From Macrococcoides bohemicum (GTDB taxonomy: Bacteria; Bacillota; Bacilli; Staphylococcales; Staphylococcaceae): DNA of 64,000 nucleotides. The stretch lies in assembly GCF_042658685.1 (NCBI RefSeq), contig NZ_JBHSQY010000001.1; one strand, given 5' to 3'. The position numbers and the translations under genes are program-made. Shown piece by piece: positions 41,794 to 50,841 of this stretch (positions are counted from its first letter, which is position 1; every line of letters starts with the position of its first letter). The notes under the pieces are model-generated. The model was not told the origin of the DNA, made no database searches, and saw nothing but the letters and a program-made list of their open reading frames with translations.

Positions 41794-42654
41794 TTGCCCA
41801 ATTTTTATAAGAGAAATAAATTAGTTTTCTTTCTTTTTGGACTCATCATATTTATGGTTCTGGTTGGATTTTCACTGAGAGAAAGAGAAACAACGACAGT
41901 TGAATCATTTGTAGGAGATACAACTGCCATCGGTCAAAGAATCGTGTCATATCCTGCAATGTTTGTTACAGGTAATTTCGGTAATCTCATTAATATGTGG
42001 GATGCAAATGAAGAAAACAAAAAGCTGAAAGAAAAGATAAAAGGTTTTGCTCAAGTTGAAGCTGATAATTATCGTCTAGAAAAAGAAAATCAGGAACTAA
42101 GACAAGCATTAAAAACGGATAGTATTTCACAATATGATCCCGTGATTTCTACGATAATCGCTAGAAATCAGGATCAATGGATGAATACTTTTATCGTAAA
42201 TAAAGGTAAATCATCTGGCATACGTGAAAATATGGCTGTGCTTACAACTGAAGGCTTAGTAGGACGTATAAAGAAGGTTAACAGTTATTCTTCACAAGTA
42301 GAATTAATCACTTCAAGCATAAAATCTAGTAAGATTAGTGTTACATTGCAGCAAGAAGGTCAGGATATATTTGGTATGATTGATCATTTTGATGAAAGTA
42401 AGAATTTACTTGTCTTATCTGATATAGATAATAATGTGAAAGTTAAACTTGGAACAAAAGTAGTTACAAGTGGACTTGGTGGTCAATTCCCTAAAGGCAT
42501 CTTAATTGGAGAAGTAAAGAAAGTTGAAAATGATGAATTTGGATTGAGTCAAATTGCATATGTGGAAACGCAAGCTGATATTAATGAACTCACACAAGTT
42601 TATGTTGCTAAAAAAAGTCCTAAAGTGATTTCATTAGAAGGAAGTGGCGAGTAA
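41794..42654 (+). CDS. mreC: rod-shape/cell-wall protein MreC
   Basis: MreC is a bitopic membrane protein that organises peripheral wall synthesis. The 286-aa product has an N-terminal membrane helix (about residues 10-30), a coiled coil (about 70-110: NKKLKEKIKGFAQVEADNYR) and the beta-barrel C-terminal domain with TSGLGGQFPKGILIGEV. The TTG at 41794 follows GAGGTG at 6 nt. mreD overlaps its stop. No mreB is visible, as expected for cocci. Confidence 0.95.
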   Translation: MPNFYKRNKLVFFLFGLIIFMVLVGFSLRERETTTVESFVGDTTAIGQRIVSYPAMFVTGNFGNLINMWDANEENKKLKEKIKGFAQVEADNYRLEKENQELRQALKTDSISQYDPVISTIIARNQDQWMNTFIVNKGKSSGIRENMAVLTTEGLVGRIKKVNSYSSQVELITSSIKSSKISVTLQQEGQDIFGMIDHFDESKNLLVLSDIDNNVKVKLGTKVVTSGLGGQFPKGILIGEVKKVENDEFGLSQIAYVETQADINELTQVYVAKKSPKVISLEGSGE

Positions 42655-43157
42655 TGCAGCTTGTGATTATGCCGCTTATTGCGCTCATATTGTTTTACAT
42701 TGATTCATTAATCAACTCAATTTGGCCGATCACTATTTTCAATGTTGATTATTTTTTTAAAGCACATTTATTATTTATGTATTTGTTGATAATAACGGTA
42801 TATAAAAATCCGAAAGTAGCATTGATACTAGGTGTGTTATTTGGAATCATTTCAGATATTTATTTTGGCACAATCTATGGTATATATCTATTCGGTTTTA
42901 TCATTGCTATACTTCTTATGAATCAATTATTTAAAGTCTTTTACAAAGATTTAAAGATGATGATTGTATTGTTCTTAGGATTTATCTTTCTGTTTGAAAA
43001 CTTTTATTACATTGTCTTTGCAATTCTTGGAATTGCACATATCAATTATTTTTTATTTTTGTGGACACATGTTTTACCGTCGTTACTTATCAACTTCATT
43101 TTAATACTAGTCGTCTTTCCACTTATCCTGAAATTACTTGATAAGTATATGAAATAA
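42654..43157 (+). CDS. mreD: rod-shape determining protein MreD
   Basis: A 167-aa protein with about five membrane helices, the usual MreD size and layout, including the VALILGVLFGIISDIYFG motif. It is coupled to mreC through an overlapping TAATG and precedes the ribosomal protein operon. Confidence 0.92.
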   Translation: MQLVIMPLIALILFYIDSLINSIWPITIFNVDYFFKAHLLFMYLLIITVYKNPKVALILGVLFGIISDIYFGTIYGIYLFGFIIAILLMNQLFKVFYKDLKMMIVLFLGFIFLFENFYYIVFAILGIAHINYFLFLWTHVLPSLLINFILILVVFPLILKLLDKYMK

Positions 43158-43184
43158 TGATTGACGGCGCATGTTTAAAATGAT

Positions 43185-43287
43185 AATATATTGAAGTTGA
43201 GTAGTTTCAAAAGCTACATACAACCGCACAACTTTAGGTTTCAAGTGAGTAATCCACCTGAAGATGGCGTGACTTAAATAAAATAGG
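43185..43287 (+). promoter_or_regulatory. L21 leader (autoregulatory rplU 5' UTR)
   Basis: The gap before rplU contains GTAGTTTCAAAAGCTAC, a run CAACCGCACAACTTTAGG and several short stems ending near GGCGTGACTTAAAT. This location and pattern match the L21 leader found before rplU in Firmicutes, which is thought to let L21 repress its own operon. It was identified by pattern and position, not by a model search. Confidence 0.6.
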
Positions 43288-43297
43288 AGGTGCAAGT

Positions 43298-43606
43298 ATG
43301 TTTGCAATTATTGAAACTGGTGGGAAACAATTAAAAGTTGAACAAGGTCAAGAAATCTGGGTTGAGAAATTAGACGCAGAAGCTGGTTCAACATTCACGT
43401 TTGATCAAGTATTAATGGTTGGTGGAGATTCAGTTAAAGTAGGTTCACCTGTAGTTGAAGGTGCTACTGTTACAGCGAAAGTTGAAAAACACGGTCGCGG
43501 TAAAAAAATCACTGTATTCAAATACAAACCAAAGAAAAACTACAAACGTAAACAAGGTCATCGTCAACCTTACACTAAATTAGTTATCGAAGCGATTAAC
43601 GCGTAA
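43298..43606 (+). CDS. rplU: 50S ribosomal protein L21
   Basis: The 102-aa protein shows MFAIIETGGKQLKVEQGQ at the start and KPKKNYKRKQGHRQPYT near the end, diagnostic for L21. Its stop overlaps the prp start (TAATG). Confidence 0.98.
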   Translation: MFAIIETGGKQLKVEQGQEIWVEKLDAEAGSTFTFDQVLMVGGDSVKVGSPVVEGATVTAKVEKHGRGKKITVFKYKPKKNYKRKQGHRQPYTKLVIEAINA

Positions 43607-43926
43607 TGATTAACGTTACTATCTTAGTAAATGATGAAGGTCAAGTGACTCAGTTTACTATGGAAGGACATGCAGATAGTGCACCACACGGACAGGATCT
43701 TGTTTGTGCAGGCGCTTCAGCAATCGTCTTTGGTAGTATGAATGCAGTGATTGGTTTGACAGATGAACGACCGGACATTGATTATGCGGATGATGGTGGT
43801 TACTTTACTGCAAGGGTCGTTGACCTGAACAATAAAGAAGCACAACTGATTATTCAATCAATGCTCGTGTCATTACAGACGATTGAAGCTGAATACGGAC
43901 AATATATTAAACTAAACTATAAGTGA
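43606..43926 (+). CDS. prp: ribosomal-processing cysteine protease Prp
   Basis: Prp cleaves the N-terminal extension of L27 in Firmicutes before ribosome assembly. The 106-aa protein has the catalytic histidine in EGHADSAPHGQDLVCAGAS and the catalytic cysteine in the same motif (about residues 22-38). It sits between rplU and rpmA, the usual order, and its substrate is encoded next. Confidence 0.97.
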   Translation: MINVTILVNDEGQVTQFTMEGHADSAPHGQDLVCAGASAIVFGSMNAVIGLTDERPDIDYADDGGYFTARVVDLNNKEAQLIIQSMLVSLQTIEAEYGQYIKLNYK

Positions 43927-43936
43927 GGTGTAACTC

Positions 43937-44221
43937 ATGTTAAAATTAAACTTACAATTCTTCGCATCGAAAAAAGGGGTAGGTTCTACACGTAACGGAC
44001 GTGACTCTGAATCAAAACGTTTAGGTGCTAAACGTGCGGATGGTCAATTCGTAACAGGTGGTTCTATTTTATACCGTCAACGCGGTACTAAAATTTATCC
44101 AGGTGAAAACGTTGGACGTGGTGGCGATGATACTTTATTCGCTAAAATCGACGGCGTTGTTAAATTTGAACGTTTCGGACGCGACAAAAAGAAAGTTTCA
44201 GTATACGCTGAAGCAAAATAA
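43937..44221 (+). CDS. rpmA: 50S ribosomal protein L27 with Prp-cleaved extension
   Basis: The 94-aa protein begins MLKLNLQFFASKKGVGSTRN. The LQFF-ASKK junction is the known Prp cleavage site, after which mature L27 begins. The GSTRNGRDSESKRLGAKRAD body is typical. It ends the three-gene operon at a strong terminator. Confidence 0.98.
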   Translation: MLKLNLQFFASKKGVGSTRNGRDSESKRLGAKRADGQFVTGGSILYRQRGTKIYPGENVGRGGDDTLFAKIDGVVKFERFGRDKKKVSVYAEAK

Positions 44222-44231
44222 TTAGATGATT

Positions 44232-44268
44232 AGGGACTGAGACATAACCATGTCTCAGTTCTTTTTTC
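44232..44268 (+). terminator. terminator after rpmA
   Basis: GGACTGAGACAT pairs with ATGTCTCAGTTC across a 4-nt loop, followed by six T. Confidence 0.93.
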
Positions 44269-44328
44269 ATTTGTTTACCTCAGTCGTACAATTATTTAAT
44301 CCATGATATAATGTGAGCAGGTGATTTA

Positions 44329-44811
44329 ATGCATAATATTGAAACTTATATGAAAACTAAACATGATCTTGCAAACCAATTGCAGTTGTTAGATGCTTAT
44401 TTTACATTTGGCCAAGTAGATAAAGCAGAGCGCTTATCTAAAAACATCGTTGCACAATTTAGGGATGAACAACAATTCCTAAAATTAAGTTGTCCCAAAT
44501 CCATACAGTATTACGTCGATACTACATTAGATGAACGTTTGTTTGAATGGGCATTTGAAATTGAGCTTCTAACCAGTGCAATTGGCAATTATGATGAAAC
44601 ATTAAAAACGTTTATTCAAACATGTATAATGGATTACAAAAATAGAGTTGATACTAAATCATTAGTTACAATGAGTTTATTTGAGACAGATGATGAGATT
44701 GAATGTATTTTCGCATTAACAGGCAATATTAAAGACACGTCAAATGTATTATCAAACTGTGCATTGGCGAATGACGAAATTATCGAATACAAGTTAGAAA
44801 TAAGAAAATAA
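44329..44811 (+). CDS. Spo0B-like phosphotransferase-fold protein
   Basis: The 160-aa protein begins with a helical hairpin whose KTKHDLANQLQLLDAYFTFG motif (residues 10-29) matches the Spo0B helix with the phospho-accepting histidine followed by D-x-x-N-x-L-Q. The C-terminal half is weakly conserved. In Bacillus, spo0B also lies directly before obg, so this is probably the orthologous remnant in a non-sporulating coccus. The presence of the histidine suggests it may still take part in phosphotransfer or bind a kinase, but no partner is visible. Confidence 0.75.
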   Translation: MHNIETYMKTKHDLANQLQLLDAYFTFGQVDKAERLSKNIVAQFRDEQQFLKLSCPKSIQYYVDTTLDERLFEWAFEIELLTSAIGNYDETLKTFIQTCIMDYKNRVDTKSLVTMSLFETDDEIECIFALTGNIKDTSNVLSNCALANDEIIEYKLEIRK

Positions 44812-44822
44812 GAGGTGTTTAT

Positions 44823-46112
44823 ATGTTTATAGATCAGGTCAAGATTAATTTAAAAGCAGGAGACGGTGGTAACGGTATCGTTGCCTATCGTCGTGAAAAA
44901 TATGTGCCATTAGGTGGACCTGCTGGAGGAGATGGTGGTAAAGGGGCCTCTATTATATTCCAGGTAGATGAAGGTTTACGTACATTATTAGATTTCCGTT
45001 TCCAACGTATGTTCAAAGCTGAAAAAGGTGAGAATGGTCAGACAAGCAACATGCATGGAAGAGGAGCAAAAGATTTAATATTAAAAGTACCACCTGGCAC
45101 GATTGTTAAAAACGCTGAAACCGGAGAAATTATTGCAGATTTAGTGTTACACGAACAAAGTGCAGTAGTAGCCAAAGGTGGACGTGGTGGACGTGGTAAT
45201 TCACGATTTGCATCAGCAAGTAACCCTGCACCAGACTTCTGTGAAAATGGTGAACCAGGTGAAGAATTAGAAGTTTCTTTAGAACTTAAATTATTAGCCG
45301 ACGTTGGTTTAGTTGGTTATCCAAGTGTTGGAAAATCAACGTTGCTTTCAATTGTTTCTAAAGCGAAGCCAAAAATTGGTGCTTATCATTTTACTACAAT
45401 TAAACCCAATTTAGGTGTTGTACAAACAAAAGATAACCGTAGTTTTGTAATGGCTGATTTACCTGGTCTAATAGAAGGTGCTTCTGAGGGTGTTGGTTTA
45501 GGGCATCAATTCTTAAAGCACGTTGAACGTACACGCGTTATTATTCATATTATTGATATGGGACGTACGGATGGTCGTGATCCATATCAAGACTACGTTA
45601 CTATCAATAAAGAGTTAGAAAACTATAATAAGAAATTAGCACGACGCCCACAAATTGTCGTTGCAAACAAGATGGATATGCCAAATGCGGATGAATATTT
45701 AGCAGAATTCAAAGAAAAAATGGGTGATGATGTTGAAATTATTGAATTAAGCGCAGCAACTTACCAAAACATAGATACGTTATTATATCGAGCAGCAGAC
45801 TTATTAGATGCAACGAAAGATGTTGATTATGACATTGATGAAGAAGATACTGCAGTTCACCGTGTAATGTATAAACATGAAAAATCTGCAGATCACTTTG
45901 AAATTACACGAGCAGATGATGGTGCTTATGTTGTTAGTGGTGACTCAATCGAACGTTTATTCAAGATGACAGACTTCACACGTGATGCATCTGTGCGTCG
46001 TTTCGCACGTCAAATGCGTACGATGGGTATCGACGACGCATTACGTGAACGTGGCTGTAAAAATGGAGACATCGTTCGAATTATGCGCGGTGAGTTTGAA
46101 TTTGTAGAGTAG
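44823..46112 (+). CDS. obg: Obg family GTPase (ribosome assembly/stress)
   Basis: ObgE/CgtA binds the 50S subunit and ppGpp. The 429-aa protein has the glycine-rich Obg fold (residues 1-158, GGDGGNGIVAYRREKYVPLG), then the GTPase with G1 GYPSVGKSTLLS, G3 DLPGLIEGASEG and G4 NKMD. A C-terminal OCT domain completes it (about 350-429). It is full length, behind AGAGGTG. Confidence 0.98.
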   Translation: MFIDQVKINLKAGDGGNGIVAYRREKYVPLGGPAGGDGGKGASIIFQVDEGLRTLLDFRFQRMFKAEKGENGQTSNMHGRGAKDLILKVPPGTIVKNAETGEIIADLVLHEQSAVVAKGGRGGRGNSRFASASNPAPDFCENGEPGEELEVSLELKLLADVGLVGYPSVGKSTLLSIVSKAKPKIGAYHFTTIKPNLGVVQTKDNRSFVMADLPGLIEGASEGVGLGHQFLKHVERTRVIIHIIDMGRTDGRDPYQDYVTINKELENYNKKLARRPQIVVANKMDMPNADEYLAEFKEKMGDDVEIIELSAATYQNIDTLLYRAADLLDATKDVDYDIDEEDTAVHRVMYKHEKSADHFEITRADDGAYVVSGDSIERLFKMTDFTRDASVRRFARQMRTMGIDDALRERGCKNGDIVRIMRGEFEFVE

Positions 46113-46123
46113 CAGGTGAAGAT

Positions 46124-46573
46124 ATGACGGATCAAAATAAAAAGTTTTATTTAATTCGCGAAGACGTATTGCCTGAATCAGTAAAGAAAACTTTATTAAT
46201 TAAAGATTTACTTGATAAAAATCCAAAGCTATCAATATTTGATGCAGTAAAAACATACGATTTATCCAGAAGTGCTTTTTATAAATATAAAGATACAATT
46301 TTTCCGGTTGATGAAAAAACACGGGAACGTAATATTACAATGATGGTCCAGGTAGACGATAAAGTTGGTTTGTTAAGTCGTATATTAGAATTTATTGCAA
46401 GTGAGAATGGGTCTGTGCTAACAATACACCAGACAATTCCAATTAAGGATAAAGCAACGATTACAATATCTTTAAATGCAACAAATATGGATTTAACGAT
46501 TAACGAACTGATTGAAAAGATTGAAGCACTCGATTATGTTAATCAAGTGCAGCTACTTGGTATGAGTTTATAG
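46124..46573 (+). CDS. ACT domain protein PheB-like
   Basis: The 149-aa protein has an N-terminal helix-turn-helix-like part (LSIFDAVKTYDLSRSAFYKYKD, about residues 35-56) and a C-terminal ACT domain (NITMMVQVDDKVGLLSRILEFIA). This matches the PheB/YszB (UPF0735) family next to obg in Bacillales. It is probably a small-molecule-sensing regulator; ligand and target are unknown. Confidence 0.88.
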   Translation: MTDQNKKFYLIREDVLPESVKKTLLIKDLLDKNPKLSIFDAVKTYDLSRSAFYKYKDTIFPVDEKTRERNITMMVQVDDKVGLLSRILEFIASENGSVLTIHQTIPIKDKATITISLNATNMDLTINELIEKIEALDYVNQVQLLGMSL

Positions 46574-46582
46574 GAGGGTACG

Positions 46583-47173
46583 ATGTACGCTTATTTAGAA
46601 GGACAATTAAATGAAATTTTACCAACACATCTCGTTGTTGGCGTGAACGGTATAGGATATGAATGTCATGTACCAAATCCTTATCGCTTTCAAAAACATT
46701 TAAATAAAGATTTTAAATTATATACGCAGCTGGTTGTTCGTGAAGATGCACATACGCTATATGGTTTCGATTCAATGGAAGAAAAACAGTTGTTTTTATC
46801 TTTAAATAAAGTAACTGGTATAGGTCCAAAGTCTGCTTTAGCAATATTAGCATCAAGCTCACCAAAAGAAATTAAAAATGCGATTGAAAGTGAAAATGAT
46901 AGTTATTTAATCAAGTTTCCTGGCATCGGTAAGAAGACAGCACGTCAAATGATACTTGATTTAAAAGGCAAATTGATTATTACGGATGAGACAGAAGTAT
47001 TTAAAGAAATCACTGAGCAGAAGACTGAAGTTATCGAAGAAGCACTTCTTGCTTTAGAAGCCTTAGGTTACACAAAACGTGAACTTCAAAAAGTTGAAAA
47101 AGTATTAAAACAAGAGCAGCTTGCAACAGTTGATGAAAATGTCAAACGTGCCTTTCAAATGCTTATTTCATAA
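46583..47173 (+). CDS. ruvA: Holliday junction DNA helicase subunit RuvA
   Basis: RuvA binds Holliday junctions and loads RuvB. The 196-aa protein has the OB-fold start (MYAYLEGQLNEILPTHLVV), two helix-hairpin-helix motifs (VTGIGPKSALAIL and FPGIGKKTARQMI) and the small C-terminal domain that contacts RuvB. ruvB follows 14 bp later. Confidence 0.98.
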   Translation: MYAYLEGQLNEILPTHLVVGVNGIGYECHVPNPYRFQKHLNKDFKLYTQLVVREDAHTLYGFDSMEEKQLFLSLNKVTGIGPKSALAILASSSPKEIKNAIESENDSYLIKFPGIGKKTARQMILDLKGKLIITDETEVFKEITEQKTEVIEEALLALEALGYTKRELQKVEKVLKQEQLATVDENVKRAFQMLIS

Positions 47174-47187
47174 AGGAGTTGAAATGA

Positions 47188-48201
47188 TTGGATGACAGAA
47201 TTATAGATGATACGCTTTTAAACTCAGAGGAATTTCATGATGAATTAAGTTTGCGTCCGACAAAACTTTCCCAGTATATAGGCCAGGAAAAAATAAAACA
47301 TAATCTGGATGTATTTATTCAAGCTGCAAAATTGCGTAATGAATCACTAGATCATGTGTTGTTATATGGTCCGCCTGGACTTGGTAAGACAACGCTCGCT
47401 ACAATTGTGGCGAATGAACTCGGTGTAAATATTAGGACGACTTCAGGACCGTCAATAGAACGTCCGGGAGATTTAGCAGCAATTCTTTCAAGTTTAAATG
47501 CAGGCGATGTTCTTTTTATCGATGAAATTCATCGCCTAAGTCGCGTAGTTGAAGAAGTATTATATCCTGCAATGGAAGACTTTATGTTAGATATCGTAGT
47601 AGGTAAAGGCGAAGAGGCTAGAAGTATACGTATTGAATTACCACCATTCACTTTAATTGGTGCTACAACACGTGCCGGAAGCCTATCTGCACCTTTACGC
47701 GACCGTTTTGGTGTGCATTTAAGACTTGATTATTATTCTATAGATGATTTATCTCAAGTTGTGAGCCGCACAGCTGATGTGTTTGATGTAGCAATTGATG
47801 ATGCATCAGTCACAGAACTTGCCATGCGTAGCCGTGGTACACCTCGTATAGCTAATCGTTTATTACGACGAGTGCGCGATTTTGCACAAGTTAAAAATGA
47901 TGGTCATATTGATTTTGAAATTACATCAAATGCCTTGAATTTATTGCAGGTTGATGCCTATGGATTAGATCATATCGATCATAAAATATTAATGGCTATC
48001 ATTGAAAGGTATAACGGTGGCCCGGTAGGTCTCGATACGATAGCTGTGTCTATCGGTGAGGAACGTATGACACTTGAAGATGTTTATGAACCCTATTTAA
48101 TACAAAAAGGCTTTTTAGAACGTACGCAACGTGGACGTGTAGCCACACCGCTTGCTTATAAACATTTTAATATTCCGTTTGATAACGAAAAGAGGAAATA
48201 A
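47188..48201 (+). CDS. ruvB: Holliday junction branch migration ATPase RuvB
   Basis: The 337-aa AAA+ motor has Walker A GPPGLGKTTLA (about residue 60), Walker B FIDEIHRL (about 110), the GATTRAGSLSAPLRDRFG sensor region and a C-terminal winged helix. TTG 47188 follows AAGGAG at 9 nt and matches the family N-terminus. Confidence 0.98.
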   Translation: MDDRIIDDTLLNSEEFHDELSLRPTKLSQYIGQEKIKHNLDVFIQAAKLRNESLDHVLLYGPPGLGKTTLATIVANELGVNIRTTSGPSIERPGDLAAILSSLNAGDVLFIDEIHRLSRVVEEVLYPAMEDFMLDIVVGKGEEARSIRIELPPFTLIGATTRAGSLSAPLRDRFGVHLRLDYYSIDDLSQVVSRTADVFDVAIDDASVTELAMRSRGTPRIANRLLRRVRDFAQVKNDGHIDFEITSNALNLLQVDAYGLDHIDHKILMAIIERYNGGPVGLDTIAVSIGEERMTLEDVYEPYLIQKGFLERTQRGRVATPLAYKHFNIPFDNEKRK

Positions 48202-48203
48202 AG

Positions 48204-49226
48204 TTGGATGTAAATGAATTTAATTTTGAATTACCAGAAAGATTAATTGCACAAACGCCTTTGCTTGATCGTACAGCAAGTCGATTACTCGCTTTAAATA
48301 AAACGACCGGAGAGATTACGCATACACATTTTAAATCGATAATCGATTATTTAAATGAAGGTGATACGCTTGTTCTTAATGATACCAAAGTAATGCCGGC
48401 ACGTCTTTTTGGCGTTAAAAGTGATACAGGTGCAAAAATAGAAATGTTGATGCTTACTGAACATGATAATGGTTGGGAAGTTTTGATTAAACCCGCTAAG
48501 CGCGTTCAAATCGGAACAGAAGTATCCTTTGGGGATGGTAAGATTATAGCGACATGTGTCGATATGCTTGAGCAGGGCGGTCGTATCATGCAGCTAAAGT
48601 ATGATGGGATTTTACAGGAACGACTTGATGAATTAGGTTTAATGCCGCTACCACCTTATATAAAGGAAACACTAGATGATCAAGATCGTTATCAAACAGT
48701 CTATGCAAAAGCTGTTGGCTCTGCTGCAGCACCTACGGCTGGTCTTCACTTTACAAAAGAATTATTAGCAGCAATAGAAGAAAAAGGCGTTAACATTACA
48801 TATATCACATTGCATGTCGGTTTAGGGACGTTCCGACCGGTGAGTGTTGATTCGGTTGAAGATCATGATATGCACAGTGAATACTACGAGATGACTGCAG
48901 AAACTGCACAATTGTTAAATCGTACAAAAGCGAGTGGTAAACGTATTATCTCTGTAGGTACTACTTCAACACGAACACTAGAGACAATTGCAGATGAAAA
49001 AGGTCACTTTGAAGCACAAAGTGGATGGACAGATATCTTCATCTATCCAGGATATAAATTTAAAGCGATAGATGCAATGATAACAAACTTCCATTTACCT
49101 AAATCTACACTTGTAATGTTAGTATCAAGCTTAGCAACAAAAGAAATTATATTAAATGCATATCATGAAGCAGTTAAAGAAGAATATCGCTTCTTTAGTT
49201 TCGGAGATGCGATGTTGATTTATTAA
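48204..49226 (+). CDS. queA: S-adenosylmethionine:tRNA ribosyltransferase-isomerase
   Basis: QueA makes epoxyqueuosine in tRNA from SAM. The 340-aa protein has FNFELPERLIAQTP at the start, LVLNDTKVMPARLFG and the SAAAPTAGLHFTKELL signature near residue 173. It starts at TTG 2 bp after ruvB and precedes tgt, its pathway partner. Confidence 0.98.
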   Translation: MDVNEFNFELPERLIAQTPLLDRTASRLLALNKTTGEITHTHFKSIIDYLNEGDTLVLNDTKVMPARLFGVKSDTGAKIEMLMLTEHDNGWEVLIKPAKRVQIGTEVSFGDGKIIATCVDMLEQGGRIMQLKYDGILQERLDELGLMPLPPYIKETLDDQDRYQTVYAKAVGSAAAPTAGLHFTKELLAAIEEKGVNITYITLHVGLGTFRPVSVDSVEDHDMHSEYYEMTAETAQLLNRTKASGKRIISVGTTSTRTLETIADEKGHFEAQSGWTDIFIYPGYKFKAIDAMITNFHLPKSTLVMLVSSLATKEIILNAYHEAVKEEYRFFSFGDAMLIY

Positions 49227-49239
49227 AAGGAGAACATTT

Positions 49240-50379
49240 ATGCCAGCAGTAACTTATGAACATATAAAAACTTGTAAACAATCTGGAGCGCGTCTTGGTA
49301 TTGTCCATACACCACACGGTTCTTTTGAAACACCGATGTTTATGCCAGTTGGAACGCAAGCGACAGTAAAAACGATGAGTCCGGAAGAATTAAAAGCAAT
49401 GAATGCAAAAATCATTCTAAGTAATACATATCACTTATGGCTTCGACCTGGGAGTGATATCATTCGCGAAGCGGGTGGATTACACAAATTTATGAACTGG
49501 GATAGACCCATCTTAACAGATAGCGGTGGCTTTCAGGTATTTAGTTTAAGTGATATGCGTAAGATTGAAGAAGAAGGTGTACATTTCAGACACCATCTAA
49601 ACGGCTCTAAATTATTCCTGAGTCCTGAAAAAGCAATGCATATTCAAAATGATTTAGGATCAGATATTATGATGGCATTTGATGAATGTCCGCCGATGCC
49701 TGCTACGTATGAGTATGTAAAAGCGAGTATCGAAAGAACAAGTCGTTGGGCTGAACGCTGTTTAGAAGCGCATCAAAGACCAAATGATCAGGCATTATTC
49801 GGTATTATTCAGGGTGGAGAGTACGAGGATTTACGTACACAATCAGCTAAAGATTTAGTTTCATTAGATTTTCCGGGATACGCGATAGGCGGTTTATCTG
49901 TAGGTGAACCTAAACCAATCATGTATAGAATGTTAGAGCATACGACACCGCTCATGCCATTTGATAAACCACGTTACTTAATGGGTGTTGGATCTCCGGA
50001 TGCACTCATTGAAGGCGCAATTCGTGGTATTTATATGTTTGACTGTGTTTTACCAACACGAATTGCACGTAATGGTACTTGTATGACAAGTAAGGGTCGT
50101 GTGGTTGTAAAGAACGCCAAATACGAACGTGATTATACGCCACTTGATGAAAATTGTGATTGTTACACTTGCAAAAATTATACGAAAGCATATATTCGTC
50201 ACTTAATTAAAGCTGATGAGACTTTTGGAATTCGTTTAACAACAATCCATAATTTACATTTCTTATTGAATATGATGGAACAGGTAAGAGAAGCAATTCG
50301 TAATGACCGTCTACTTGATTTCAAGGAAGAATTCTTTGAAGCATACGGTTTAAATGTTGAAAATCCAAAAAACTTTTAG
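49240..50379 (+). CDS. tgt: queuine/preQ1 tRNA-guanine transglycosylase
   Basis: Tgt swaps guanine 34 for preQ1 in GUN-anticodon tRNAs. The 379-aa protein has the catalytic-site region LTDSGGFQVFSL (about residue 90), GGLSVGEPK (about 228), the nucleophile-region MFDCVLPTRIARNGT and the zinc site CDCYTCKNYTKAYIRHL (about 305-322). Confidence 0.98.
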   Translation: MPAVTYEHIKTCKQSGARLGIVHTPHGSFETPMFMPVGTQATVKTMSPEELKAMNAKIILSNTYHLWLRPGSDIIREAGGLHKFMNWDRPILTDSGGFQVFSLSDMRKIEEEGVHFRHHLNGSKLFLSPEKAMHIQNDLGSDIMMAFDECPPMPATYEYVKASIERTSRWAERCLEAHQRPNDQALFGIIQGGEYEDLRTQSAKDLVSLDFPGYAIGGLSVGEPKPIMYRMLEHTTPLMPFDKPRYLMGVGSPDALIEGAIRGIYMFDCVLPTRIARNGTCMTSKGRVVVKNAKYERDYTPLDENCDCYTCKNYTKAYIRHLIKADETFGIRLTTIHNLHFLLNMMEQVREAIRNDRLLDFKEEFFEAYGLNVENPKNF

Positions 50380-50389
50380 GAGGTAAATG

Positions 50390-50662
50390 ATGTCACCAGA
50401 AATGCAGGCAATTATCGTACAAATATTACCGTTGATCGTATTATTATTTGTGGCATATTTTTTAATGATTAGACCACAGCAAAAAAGAACGAAAGAACAA
50501 CAGGAACTACTTAGAAACTTAAAAAGAGGCGACAAAGTTGCTACTATCGGTGGATTACAAGGTACAGTGAAATCAGTTGATGCACACTTTGTAACGATCA
50601 TTGTCAATAACAAAGGTACAGAAATGACTTTTGATAAGATGGCAATCAAAAAAGCTAAGTAA
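50390..50662 (+). CDS. yajC: preprotein translocase subunit YajC
   Basis: A 90-aa protein with one N-terminal membrane helix (IIVQILPLIVLLFVAYFLMI) followed by RPQQKRTKEQQELLRNLKRG and GLQGTVKSVD, typical of YajC. It works with SecDF in protein export. Two ATGs are adjacent; the second is better spaced from AGGAGG. Confidence 0.93.
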   Translation: MSPEMQAIIVQILPLIVLLFVAYFLMIRPQQKRTKEQQELLRNLKRGDKVATIGGLQGTVKSVDAHFVTIIVNNKGTEMTFDKMAIKKAK

Positions 50663-50841
50663 AAGTATGGGTTATTAAAATTAATCGCGTAATAAATCAA
50701 ATAAAAAATCCTATTAAATTAAATATTTTTATATATTTATCAAATTTTACACATCTTTAATATCGTTTTAAGTTAAGGTTATGTTATTATTTATTACATT
50801 GGTAAAATGTGTTTTTAAATTTGAGTTTTTGAGGTGGAACT

